Source: Enchytraeus crypticus
Lineage: Eukaryota; Annelida; Clitellata; Enchytraeida; Enchytraeidae
Length of the DNA stretch: 64,000 bases
Assembly (NCBI GenBank): GCA_905160935.1
Contig: CAJHZI010000268.1
Coordinates: 139,501 to 203,500, forward strand
Direction: 5' to 3'
Positions 1 to 10,719 of this stretch are shown here, one piece after another. Numbering within the stretch: the stretch's first letter is position 1; each line of letters starts with the position of its first letter. The notes below the pieces were generated by a model. It searched no databases. It saw only the letters and a program-made list of their open reading frames with translations, and was not told where the DNA came from. Both the position numbers and the translations under genes were made by a program.

Positions 1-140
1 TTATTTTTACATTTTCAATTAACATTTTGATTTTATAAAGTTCATCTTTCTCTAAAATCTGTTTTAAATTTTCAATTAGTATCTTTCTGCTTACACAATC
101 AAACGCTTTACTCATATCAACAATATTAATATATTCCTAT
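1..140 (-). mobile_element. Non-LTR retrotransposon reverse-transcriptase fragment, cut by window edge
   Basis: Read on the minus strand, bases near 121-100 encode DMSKAFDCVSRK, the conserved D-x-SKAFD block of the reverse-transcriptase palm in LINE-type elements, followed by an open frame of about 25 residues to the window edge. The match stops near base 135, so this is a 5'-truncated or eroded copy whose remainder lies left of the window. The clade cannot be told from this length. Confidence 0.6.
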
Positions 141-1076
141 TAATTGCAACATTTTACAGATGCGGAATAATGAAGCATCAAAAACGAAATTAAGCCTAAT
201 AGCAACAAAAAATCCAACCTCCTTTTCCTTGCGGTGAGTGGTATCTGCCGAATATGCTACTCTATAAGAAAATAAAAAGGGAATAAAAAATAAGAATTAG
301 TTAGCCTATTCGATACTTTAAAGCATAGTATGAATGACTCTGTGTTGGGCAGCCTAGACCTCTTTAGATACATGTATGCTATACTTTAAATATGAACAAA
401 ATAATGTCGCATGTTTTCAATTACTATTACGCTCTGGAAATCTCTGTGCGTCTATCTTCTCTTAAGAAAATTTGTTTCTACATATTTATATTCAATTTTA
501 GTTTTTAGTCGACGATAGTAATTTATTATCTTTTCTACTATTAATTTTTAATAGCAGATTTCATATTTATTAATCGGTCTCAGCCGAGTTTTAGGCCTAC
601 AGCAATGATAGTTGATACTATATTGGATATTCGTTAGCAAATACATTAATTTAAACATATTAAACGTACATTTATGCCTACAGGGATTAATTATCAATAA
701 AGATGGCCACAAATCCTTCTACACCAGAAATATTCTAATATCCAGTAGCTAAGTTAATCTCAGTGCCCCATGTCAACTTATACTTAATTTACTAAAATAA
801 CTTAGTGCCAGGTCTTGCAATATTTAAAGGGTTTTCAAAAGGATCTTTCAGATGCTAGTTGATAATAATGTTATACTTAAACAAATGTCTAAGAATGAAC
901 AAAGCAAGAAGGCTATATTAAGCTTCTGATATCATCATTCAGAATAAGTGAGTGCTATGTTAATTTCTTACTCTTGGAAAGTCGGATAGTGTCGCTTATC
1001 CAAACTAGTATAAAATCACAAGTACGGACATTAAGTACATTCTCTGCTTTATTATTTTAGTAATAAGAAATAATAG
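141..1076. other. AT-rich DNA with no recognised gene
   Basis: No frame of useful length, no splice-bounded exon and no repeat family could be recognised here. A copy of the palindrome TAGGCCTA lies near 592. Confidence 0.5.
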
Positions 1077-1541
1077 TTAATAAAAATTTACAAGTAATAT
1101 ATTGTTTACAAACCCGTTGTGAGATACATCCAGGAACCTGAACGTAGTTATAAGAGACGTTATCAAACACTTCACATCTCTGCGATGATTGGTAATAAGT
1201 GAAACTGAGCAACTGGGTAGCAGAGAGACACTCCGGTGTAGACAGTCCATCTGTGAACCTCCATAAGTTGTAGGTAGACTTCCGTATTCTGCTGTGCAGA
1301 GAGCAACACCGAGAAAGTTTGTTACAGTCGAAAACTCCAATCCTACGTTACATTGGCCTTTGTCAACCGATCCCTTGATAACTGAGCCACACGTAATGGT
1401 AAAGGGAAATAATGCCATCAACACTTTCAATGGATATGTACTTACGTGCATCTCAGTGTTTAATGCAGACCTGCATATTGTAAAAATATTGTTAAAGTTA
1501 AAAGAATATTTTTTTACAATATTTCTACTAGGATTTTCCAT
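1077..1541 (-). pseudogene. Broken copy of the PAN/apple-like exon found at 15547-15901
   Basis: The minus-strand frame from about 1450 downward matches the intact exon at 15547-15901: it shares a hydrophobic leader, the block LGVALCTAEYGSLPTTY (LGTALCTADKGSLPATY in the intact copy) and DCLHR..SLLP. A cysteine after DCLHR is replaced by serine. Near 1195-1205 a one-base deletion relative to the other copy shifts the frame, so the expected S-R-C-E-V-F-D end of the domain is read out of frame as RRDVKCL. The exon border is also not preserved. It is best read as a dead duplicate of the neighbouring gene; a sequencing error at the single deleted base is the alternative. Confidence 0.6.
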
Positions 1542-2035
1542 GTTCAGGTATATTTTGAAGGTTTGAAGGATGTAAGCATTAAATTTCTGAATTAAAAACA
1601 GGCCTATTTTAGATTAAATCTCCAAGTTAGATTACATCGACTTTAGCATAAAATTGCATAAGTAGGACTGAGAGTATATTGTAATTCAAGAGAGAAATAA
1701 TGCTTTCTGTTTTTCTGTACTTAAATGCATGTCAGTACTTAAAGTTGGACTATCAGAATAGTTGTAATTTATACTAGAAATACACTAACGAATTCTTTTG
1801 ACTATATCAAACAGGACCCAACATTTCGTTATGAAGAATGTAGAATTTAATTTATATTAATTAGAAATAGAGGCCTAATTAGAAATAGAGGCTATTGTTC
1901 TAAATAAAACAAATTAGAAGGGAATTAGTTAATATAGAATTTAATAAATAAAGTATAATTATAAATCTGTGACTGAGCGATTTTATTTGCAATTTACGAC
2001 GGTAGTGTGTCCCCAGCACTCACTCCAACCTCCGT

Positions 2036-2120
2036 GAAGCAGATGAACATGTGTAGCAGTTCAACATGTGAAGCAGATCAACATGTGAAGCAGATCAACA
2101 TGTGAAGCAGATCAACATGG
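2036..2120. repeat. Short direct repeat, about 18 bp x 5
   Basis: The phrase AGCAGATCAACATGTGA recurs about every 18 bases, the first two copies being diverged. No coding role is visible. Confidence 0.7.
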
Positions 2121-3860
2121 AGTAAGGGAAACAAGTCCATCAGGAATAGGAAGATTTATTTCTGTAATAATTCACTTAAGTTGCACAAGTTCATAAATAT
2201 CTCTTAGCTCTAAGCCTTGTACTGCAAATAGGTCATAAAATTAAGTTTAAACTTTAGAGTACTTTAGAGTATATATAAAGATTCCATTTAATTGAAATGC
2301 TGCAATGTTTTGTAAGACCATTAATGATCATTTTTGCGTGATATATGATTTTGAGTACTCGCCATAATTATAATATAGCCATAATATCGTAGAAGTATTG
2401 CTAAGGGAATTAGCTAAATTTCAATACAACGTTTGATAAATCCTTCATACATACTGGGAATAAAGTTCCTTTTGCATGAAAATTTCAATTTTTTAAAACA
2501 ATAAATTTCATTATTGAGATATAGTATATATACTCTATGGGCATACTCTAAGCATCCATTAACGAGATTAAGTAAGATATTAATATTAGAACTTGAAAAC
2601 AAACTTCGTGTCGCGCATAATGTACTTAACTTTGATAGAAATACTGTGTAGAAATTAATATCTTCTGTAAATATCAAATATTTTACGATTACCTTAAAGT
2701 ATTCTATCTTGCAAGTGAATGTTGCAACACATGGGTTACTGAAGATAAAAATTACTCTATTTAAAGTTCCAGTTATTGTACAAAAGGCTCTATCCCTATA
2801 AAATGAATTTATAACATTATTGACAAATAATGAAACTGACATTACGGGATTTTGCACAAACTTCTAAATTAAGCGTAGTAGTAGCAGGCTGCAAATTTCT
2901 ATGTATTCTTTTGTTATAATTTCCTTTTAAACTGTGAATGACACTACGCGAACATAAATAATTCTCTCCAAACTTTTCTAAGGTTAATGCAGCAATCAAT
3001 TAATTGATGCTCGTTTCCATTCTGACTTTCAGGAATATCTGTATAACTAGTGACTTAACGCATTCTTGAATTTTTAATATCGATGCATTCAAAGCACTTC
3101 CTCTGACATTTGTTATAGAGTTAATAGTTTTATTAACTGAAGGCGGAGTTTTCTGTTGGTCGGAGTTGGCGCATTGATAAAAATATTTGCGCCATAGAAT
3201 CTCGAGTCATAGATTCAAATCTAAGGAAACTAGGAAATTAGGAGGAAAATATTGAAGTAATGGCTCCTTAAATTGTGTGAAAACTATTTTGCACTTCTGT
3301 AACGGCTCCTCGGTTTTAAGCACAAATGTGAATATTTATTTCGTCTAAAATAGGCGACGACAAATATCATTGAGAGGAAAAGCAGTGATGACAGAAATTT
3401 AATCGAAATAGTGACGCAACAGACTAAATCATGTCATCCCAGTGTAATACGATAATTATAGTAATTATCTTGTTCTAGTGCACTACCTAACGGCAGGTCC
3501 ATGGCATATAACTCACCATTTTCTACACCTGTAGTTTCCTGATAGCTTCTTTCTTTAACGTTCAATTTATCAATATCATTAAATCGTCAATATCTGCCTT
3601 GCCTTTCTCATTCCTTTCCAAGGTCGTGTCGTTTTAGGACTGGGCATAATGTGAAATAGGAATAACGTACAAGACCACAGAAATACATTTACTCGATTTG
3701 CAGGACGGAAATGGAAAACATCTCAGGTTTGTGCATTATGCAGGCCTATACTACCTACATATGTTCATGTATAGAGTGACACTGTCATAGGTCTGCGAAA
3801 TCAAGAAAATAGTAGGATTATACGGTATGTTCAGTCGATCTGAGAATTAATAAATTAATT
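2121..3860. other. AT-rich DNA, no confident gene
   Basis: A minus-strand open frame at 2414-2857 (147 codons, AT-rich, several Cys) and another at 2817-2999 were inspected. Neither shows a known domain, and the only splice-like pair in it would leave an intron under 30 bases. I see nothing I can support as a gene. Confidence 0.4.
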
Positions 3861-3867
3861 GAATGTC

Positions 3868-4090
3868 TCAATAGCGTAGTGGTAACGTCATGAAGTATTA
3901 AATGACAGATCCTGAAGTGAATTGAACCCTAGTGGATTTGATTCCCAGCTGCGCTGATCTGGGAGTAAAATCTCGGACATTCGCTGAACTAGCTACACGG
4001 AAAATGATCAAAATTGCTTAACGGTTTAAACCTGTGGTACATGTGGTATTACAAGTGATAGATAATCAACACAGTTTATAATTTCACTAT
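3868..4090 (+). mobile_element. Possible tRNA-derived SINE, single copy seen
   Basis: TAGCGTAGTGGTAACG near 3872 fits an RNA polymerase III A box, and GGATTTGATTCCC near 3935 resembles a B box, but they are farther apart than in a tRNA. No tRNA cloverleaf can be folded by eye. A SINE or decayed tRNA-like sequence is the best guess. Confidence 0.3.
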
Positions 4091-4792
4091 AATGCGTGTT
4101 TACTTTACTTTTCTTTTCACGAAGACATAAACTAGGCCCTATGCGATGAATAAAATTGGGTTATGACTGAAGGAGGTATTGAAACCAGGTTGATTGATGG
4201 CAGAGTATACGAAACAAGTTTAATTTAAAAATCAGAAGAGAGGGACACGAGCCTACATAAATCGTGGTCACGAAATTTAAAGAAATATGAAATAGTCCTA
4301 ATTCGAATCCGCTTTAAAATGTATTAAAGACGACAAAAGAAAGATCGCTTAATAATTGCTTTCGAAAACTTGAAACACGTGTTAAATTGTCATAGTGGGC
4401 TGAGAGAGCGAATATGGAAAATTTTAAAACATTAGTACGCGGAACGTATGAAAGAGATATTAGCATTGAACAAGGAACCTCTACCTGGAACTGAGAAAGA
4501 AAGAGAACAAAATGACAAATGTGATGAATTAGCAGAACATGAATAATTAGGTAACCGCCGGTCTGTTATATCTGTTATATCAAGAGCTCAAAAACTGATA
4601 AGCCAATAGGTCTAAGCCTACATCGAACGTGTAACGACGCATTAGAAATAATATTAAAAAGAGTGAATCGAACCATGGTTGAGAGAAACAATGGAAAGAT
4701 AAAAATACGCTGAGATCTAGGAAAAGGAACAGAAATTAAAAAATTCGAGCAAGTAAAAATTGAAAATAAATTAGGCCTTAAATATAGACTTC

Positions 4793-4862
4793 ATGTCATC
4801 TTTATCATCATCTTCCCTTAAATCCCAGTTTAACCAGGGTCTGAATACGAATAGACGGTTCC
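4793..4862 (-). mobile_element. 3' end of an RTE-like LINE (family R)
   Basis: On the minus strand this reads TCTATTCGTATTCAGACC and then CTGGTTAAACTGGGATTTAA, followed by a GATGATGAT tail. The same ending occurs at 54575-54742 and 25638-25770 on the plus strand, where it is the end of an open frame (LVKLGFKRR then stop at 54735). Confidence 0.6.
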
Positions 4863-5114
4863 TACATACGGTTGGTTTAAGTTTTTGTAGCAATTTCTGG
4901 AGCCCGGGCGCTCACCAACCGAATACCCTTTCTGATGTTGATTTTGATATTGTTTTTTGTCGCCTTCTACGATACGTGCATATTTACATGTTGGTCTATT
5001 CTTCAAACAACTCGGACATACCACGGGGAAAATCGACTTCATGTAAAGTACAAGTAAAATACTTTAGAAATTGATCTCGTTGAATTTGGTATAATGAAGG
5101 ACGGAGTAAAAAAC

Positions 5115-5256
5115 CTAAGGTAACGATAATGCTAACATCAGTTTCCTCACTCGAAAGCGATGTCGGTGACGGGCGAGCACAGGATTTGAACCCCTCTAAT
5201 ACTGATCCGCGGTCGAATATTCTACCGACATCACCACAGGCTCAAGCCTGTGGCGA
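5115..5256 (-). mobile_element. tRNA-derived SINE, family A
   Basis: This is one of eleven copies in the window of a repeat of about 140 bp. The consensus has an A-box-like start (TGGCGATGTCGGTAAG), a B-box-like GGGGTTCAAATCCTGG about 40 bases on, then CACTGACATCGCTTTCGAGT and GAGGAAACTGACGTTAACAT. This copy is on the minus strand and nearly full length. Spacing of the A and B boxes is as in tRNA, hence the tRNA-derived call. Confidence 0.75.
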
Positions 5257-6377
5257 AGTACTTGAGACAAATAAAAACATGAGACAAATAGACATACACT
5301 ATGTTAACAGTAGAAACACTGCATGGATTAATAAGCTTAAATCAGCATTTCCAACATTTCATCTTAGATATACCATAAAAATCATTTGAAATTAATTATA
5401 GAAGCGCAAAATATCTACATTTTGCCAAAAGATTCCATTAAGAAAGTGATGATTCTTCTTTCTAGAGCAGTTGAGAGTTAATAATGATGAAAGTTGGGTA
5501 AAACTGGTGAAAGAGTTTATTATTTTATTAAAACTGGAATATATAGGTAGCCTAAAGAGGCTACATATATGAAATTATATATTTTAACAAAAAAGTGCTT
5601 AATTTTCCAGTAAGTCCTAATTCGAACAATAATAACACAACAATAAGATATTTGATAGGAAGCTCGTGGTAGCTACAGGCCGTTACGCTCTGACAATTAC
5701 ATACATTGTAACTGACCTCAGTGGGGTCATCGTATATATATGGGGCTTCCTTTATATTCGTGATCAACGGGCCGTTAGCTTAAAGTGCACGTGTGTCTAC
5801 AGCTTCAATCTAAATCTGTATCGTACATATTTGTGTGGATTTTATTCTACCATTTAAAAGGGGCCTTTACAATTGCTGCTACTTAATTGGTCCACTTCCT
5901 ACTGTTTGCTCAAGATCGCGCCACGATACATTTCGTGTTCTCACTAAATTCGGGACAATAGAGATAAAACTTGAAAGTTTTTGGTTCTTTCGATTCGTCT
6001 GACCTGGAGTTAAACTTGACGCGTTTGTGATAAGAAATTTATTAGAATATCTTGGAATAGCCGGTGGGTTAATATGCCTCACCAATTGAACTTATTTCGT
6101 TCCTCTTGAATAATATGAAACAGTATTGTATGGGTGTAATAAAGCCGCTGTTTGTGGTGATTAGCCTAATTAGCAAATATTATCTAGCTAGGTTTTTCCA
6201 TAGGTCTAACTTATTTTTTCGAGATTAAACTTTTAAACCGGTAGTTTGTCTTCATCTTCATAGTTAAGTGCACTTAACTGGATTAAAATGCCTTGACTGT
6301 TTATTTTTAAAATGTTTAAAAATTAATTTAGTTTAATTATTAATCAATTTAAGTCGTTAATTAATTCTACTTCTTTA
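5257..6377. other. AT-rich DNA, no recognised gene
   Basis: Only short open frames without domain or splice support are present. Confidence 0.45.
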
Positions 6378-6512
6378 TTGGCTGAAGCCAATGGCGATGT
6401 CGGTAAGGTATTCGACCGCTGGTCAGTATGTGCGGGGTTAAAATCCTAGGCACTCCCGTCACTGACATCGCTTTAGAGTGAGGAAACTGACATTAACATT
6501 AACTATAGCTTT
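6378..6512 (+). mobile_element. tRNA-derived SINE, family A
   Basis: A plus-strand copy with the A-box-like TGGCGATGTCGGTAAG, a mutated B box (GGGGTTAAAATCCTAG) and the GAGGAAACTGACATTAACAT end. It lies about 190 bases upstream of the mucin-like gene start. Confidence 0.75.
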
Positions 6513-6701
6513 TAGAATTTAAGCAAAGCCTTAAAGTAGGTTAACTATTTGCATATACACGCGTATGTTGCCAAAATTGCCCAACTAAAACTAGCTCAAA
6601 TCATCCTTGATGCTTTAACTAATATGTTTTATATTTACGCTAAATGTACATTATTGTATCGGGTTGATTGACTGACATTATATTTATATTTTCAGACCAT
6701 T

Positions 6702-9700
6702 ATGACTTCTAAATCAATTTATAATTTGCTGGTGCAACTTCTGATGACACAGAAACTGATTTCAGCACAAGGTAAGTGCGTTAATTATTATCCTTTCTCA
6801 TGTAGTGGCAGCTTTGCACAGAAAATAAACAAAGTCAGGCGGGGCAGTGGTGGAGGAGTGAGGAGTAGCGTGTGCTTATGTTAAAGGCAGGCAATGTCTA
6901 CTATATACGCATATATTTATTCGATATTTCTACATTTATCAGCACAAATAACACTAGTGACATGAAATAAATTCTAAAGGGTTTAGGTTAGGGTTAGTGT
7001 TAGTGTTAGGTTAGGGTTAGAGGTTAGGGTTAAGGTTAGGTTAGGTTAGGTTAGGGTTAGGGTTAGGTTAGGTTAGGGTTAGGGTTAGGTAACCCTAACC
7101 CTAACCCTAACCCTAACCCAAAACAAAAAATTAAAGCTGAAGCAAAGGTTAACGTCAGTTTCCTGCTTGCGAATGCATATGAGTGACGGGGAGCAGCAGA
7201 TTTGAATCCTGGAGCTATACTGCTCCGTTGTCGAACGACATTTAAAAAAGCCACCGGCTCATCTAGCATGTGAACATAAATAAATAATAATAAATGGTTG
7301 AACGTCCGTTTCATCACACAAGGATGATGTTGGGGACAAATAGCGGAACAAGTGACATAGTGAACATTTCAGGCATTAGATGAAGCCTCATACCTTATAG
7401 ATTAAAAAAAATTAATTAATTAATTAGGCAATTTACAAAACGGGGAATGCCACTGGGTTAGATGACTATCTGGTATTGATGTCGATGCATGAAGATGGAG
7501 ATAGGTCTACATGTAGACTGTGTCGTGTCTCTTACTGGCTGATTTACTGATCAGCTAACACGGTGACAAAAAACATTCGACTAGTTCTGTGTTATACGAC
7601 ACGAGTCAGAGGTCATTACAGCGCTACCGTCAGCCATAGTTCAAAGCATTCACTGATTTTAATACAAGAAAGTAGACCTTAGTGTAAGACTAAGGTATTT
7701 TTGGATTCATTCATTTCGCCCACATCACGTTCCCTGATTTTCCACTAAACCGAACTAAAAGCTTTTCACATAGCGTCACATGCAACCCGTTATAGCATTG
7801 ACCTGTCACCTGCACTGGACGTTCAGTTACCGATCAATTAATCAATCAATCAATAAGAATTTAACGTCTGGCTCCTCGCCATAAGGCAGTGTCAGGGACG
7901 TCTCTTGCGGACTGTACACAAACAGGCGCCAAAGCACCACATGATGGCGGCTGAGTACACAGAGACTACAAGAGAAAGCGAGATCAAAACAGTGCTAGTC
8001 CAAGATCCATGGCAAGCGGGTCAAAATGCTATCAGTTAGAATTTTCATCGTGTATAAATTCCTGCCCATTAGAAGATGACGTGACTTTTATTGATTGATT
8101 CGTTTGACCACATAGGCTATTGATGAGGTCAATAAGACATCATAGTTCTTGTCTTGTAAAACCAGCAAAGTATTGAATGTTGACCAAAAAGTCCTTCACA
8201 TGAGGCCTAATCAACCTGAGCGGTGTGCAAGATACTTTCAATCATGTGTTAAATTACTTAATTGATTAATGAATGAATTAATTAACTAACTAACTAATGC
8301 CGTACTGTTAAGCACTGAGGCCGGGAAATTACATGTATACATGTATAATACAGTATACATGTACAATTACTCCCTGATATCATCCCTGGGTAAGGAACGG
8401 TGGTTAAACCTTTACATGTACATTTATTATTACATGTACATTTACATCTGACTAGTATTTTATTTATAAATGTTTATGCAATTCTAATGCGGCATAATAC
8501 CAGCAAGGCTTTGTGATTGGTACATTTAGGGAGTGATTTTTAATTTTTTGCTTTCATTGTATTTTAAATATACATGTACACAGCAATGACCTCGTTTTCA
8601 TTGTTAATGCAATCTATTTCTACCACAGAATCATTTTCACAACCGAGCACAACTACTGGAATATTTTCTCAAAAAAGCTCAATCACGGGATTGTCTTCTC
8701 AAGCAAGTGCAACAAAGAGACCCTTTTCTGCACCTAGTACAAAAACTGGATCGTTTTCATTGCCTAGTACAACCACTGGGCCATTCTCTCAACCTAGTAC
8801 AACCACTGGATCATTCACTCAACCTAGTACAACTACTGGGCTATTCTCTCCACCTAGTACAACCACTGGACCATTCTCTCAACCTAGTACAACCACTGGA
8901 TCATTCTCTCAACCCAGTAGAACCACTGGACCATTCTCTCCACCTAGTACAACCACTGGACCATTCTCTCCACCTAGTACAACCACTGGACCATTCTCTC
9001 AACCTAGTACAACCACTGGGCCATTCTCTCAACCAAGTACAACCACTGGACCAATTTCTCCACCTAGTACAAGCCCGGGACCATTATCTTCATCTAGCAC
9101 AAGCACGGGATCATTCTCAGAGCTCCGTTCTACGATAGAAGCATTCACCCAGTCTCATGAAGTCTCTGGTCGCAGCGCTACACTAGAGATAGAAACAGGA
9201 TCTCCATCATCAACCACACACATTCCACATTCCACTCTTTCCTTCTCCACATCCGAAACACTGGAACAATCTACAGAAGCGAAAGAATTGACAACTTCGA
9301 AAATAATAGTGATTACTAAACCAAGTGAATCTTTTGAAACTACGGAAACTACTGAACCTTTTGAATTTTCTGAACCTACTGAACCTACTGAACCTACTGA
9401 ACCTACTGAATCTACTGAACTTACTGAATCTACTGAACTTACTGAACCTACTGAACCTACTGAACCTACTGAACCTACTGAATCTACTGAACTTACTGAA
9501 TCTACTGAACTTACTGAACCTACTGAATCTACTGAATCTACTGAACTTACTGAATCTACTGAACTTACTGAACTTATTGAATCTAGAGAATCTACTGAAC
9601 TTACTAAACCTACTGAACATACTGAACATACAGATGATACTGAAACTACTGCGTCTACTGAACATACAAATCATACTGAACACCCGTCAAAGTCTTCATT

Positions 9701-10719
9701 TCGAATCATTTCTTCCACTAAACATTACGCAACTACTGAACCATCAACAGAACTTATGGTGGATACTACAACATCGGCAAAGCTTGGAGTGGATACTACA
9801 CCATCGGTAAAGCCTGGTGCACTAACTTACCCTTCCACGGATCCAAGTGTAGTTAACCAAACATCAGCTAAATCTACAGCAGCTTCTGATGCATCAACTG
9901 CATCTGGTCCTAGTAATGGATCAACGACCAAATATGACATAACGTCATCGTCTGTGTCTTCCTCAGTAAATACAACTAGTGACACAATCCATAGCACTCG
10001 ATGGTCCTCACAATCCAATCCAGGCCCGGCATCCACTACTCCAGTCAATGCTGAGTCATCGTCTCTCGGGTGGCTTCATTCAACTCCTGGTGCAGTTGGT
10101 TTGTGCTCTGATATTTTATTTCATTTTATTTTTATCATAATTTGCAGACAAAATAAAAGTTTTCTAAAAAATATCGCTAATAATGACCTTCCTATTTTGT
10201 ACTTTTCTGTTTATTTACGGCAGAACGTGATTATTGAAAGATTTTCTCATTGTACCATTTATTGGCAGTAACATATAATAATTGTATTTTTTTATAATAA
10301 TTTTATATTCTTACTTTAGAGTATCTATATTTTAAGTCATATTTTTAATTCCTTTATTTGATAAATTATTTTATTTTATTTTCTATAACTAATATTTTTA
10401 CAATTATGTTTAAATGTGAATTTGAATAATTAATTATGAACTTGGAGATTTTAAGATGTTATTACATGTAACCTTTTGAACAACCAATAGGATGATAAAT
10501 TGACTTTATTTTTATTGTCCATTTTAATATTTGTTATTATTCCATTCTATTATTACTTGTTATTATCGTTATTTTGTTACTTCATTTTACTATTTGTTTT
10601 ATTATCCAGCAACTGTGAGCCGAGAACTGAAGTTAACAAGAATTATCCTCTCAGCTGCTGTGCCAGCTGCTGCGCTGCTGCTGATTTGCTTCATTTGCTT
10701 CTGTTGTCAGAAAATTTAG
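6702..10719 (+). CDS. Predicted secreted/transmembrane mucin-like protein, three exons
   Basis: Exons 6702-6771, 8584-10089 and 10610-10719 join to 561 codons plus stop. Exon 1 follows a TTTTCAG acceptor and encodes MTSKSIYNLLVQLLMTQKLI, a moderately hydrophobic leader, before CAAG|GTAAGT. Exon 2 opens after ACACAG and is almost wholly Ser/Thr/Pro: about 12 copies of a 10-residue unit (PSTTTGPFSQ type), then dozens of T-E-P / T-E-S / T-E-L triplets, then an S/T-rich stalk. Exon 3 encodes a membrane helix (PAAALLLICFICFCC) and stops after QKI. All three joints are phase 1 and give alanine codons, which supports the model. The design (leader, O-glycosylation-type repeats, one C-terminal helix, tiny cytoplasmic tail) is that of a cell-surface mucin. 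No SEA or other domain is visible. The final donor CCTG|GTGCAG is weak; unspliced read-through ends at 10271. The 5' UTR may have its own intron. Confidence 0.7.
6978..7119. repeat. Interstitial telomere-type repeats, head to head
   Basis: From 6978 to about 7090 the plus strand is degenerate (TTAGGG)n with TTAGG and TTAGTG variants. At 7090 it flips to (CCCTAA)n, which runs to 7119. The order TTAGGG then CCCTAA is that of two chromosome ends joined. The tract lies inside intron 1 of the mucin-like gene. Confidence 0.85.
7127..7265 (-). mobile_element. tRNA-derived SINE, family A, diverged
   Basis: A minus-strand copy whose 3' end abuts the telomere-type tract at 7119. Family words AACGTCAGTTTCCT and GATTTGAATCCTGG are recognisable, but the copy is among the most diverged. 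Confidence 0.65.
7270..7375 (-). mobile_element. SINE/LINE 3' tail, family C type
   Basis: On the minus strand this reads CATCATCCTTGTGTGATGAA then ACGGACGTTCAACC and a (TTATTA)n tail. The same ending occurs on the plus strand at 8362-8440 and 48395-48470, and it resembles the end of LINE family C (CCTCGCC...GGACGTTAAA). Confidence 0.5.
7838..8050 (-). mobile_element. LINE family C, 3' untranslated end
   Basis: Minus-strand copy of the 3' end shared with 13075-13400, 33253-33500 and 58510-58580: CGTCCCTGACACTGCCTTAT, then GGCGAGGAGCCAGACGTTAA, then a TTGATTGATTGATT tail visible on the plus strand as AATCAATCAATCAA at 7838-7855. Confidence 0.65.
8362..8440 (+). mobile_element. SINE/LINE 3' tail, family C type
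   Basis: Plus-strand CTCCCTGATATCATCCCTGG then GTAAGGAACGGTGGTTAAAC, a diverged copy of the ending described at 7270-7375. Confidence 0.45.
8760..9080 (+). repeat. Coding 30-bp tandem repeat in the mucin-like gene
   Basis: About 11 units of 30 bp, built on CCTAGTACAACCACTGGACC, encode a 10-residue Ser/Thr/Pro unit. The period is a multiple of three, so copy number can change without breaking the frame. Confidence 0.9.
9358..9660 (+). repeat. Coding 9-bp tandem repeat in the mucin-like gene
   Basis: About 30 units of ACTGAACCT with ACTGAATCT and ACTGAACTT variants encode Thr-Glu-X triplets with X = Pro, Ser or Leu. The long open frames on both strands here are by-products of this period. Confidence 0.9.

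Noticed and set aside
2414..2999. Minus-strand gene with exons at 2414-2857
   Set aside because: The only splice pair (TTTAAG|GTAATC to TTTACAG) would give an intron under 30 bases, and the protein has no recognised pattern.
9210..9810. Phe/Ser-rich minus-strand and Leu/Asn-rich plus-strand open frames
   Set aside because: Shadows of the 9-base coding repeat of the mucin-like gene.
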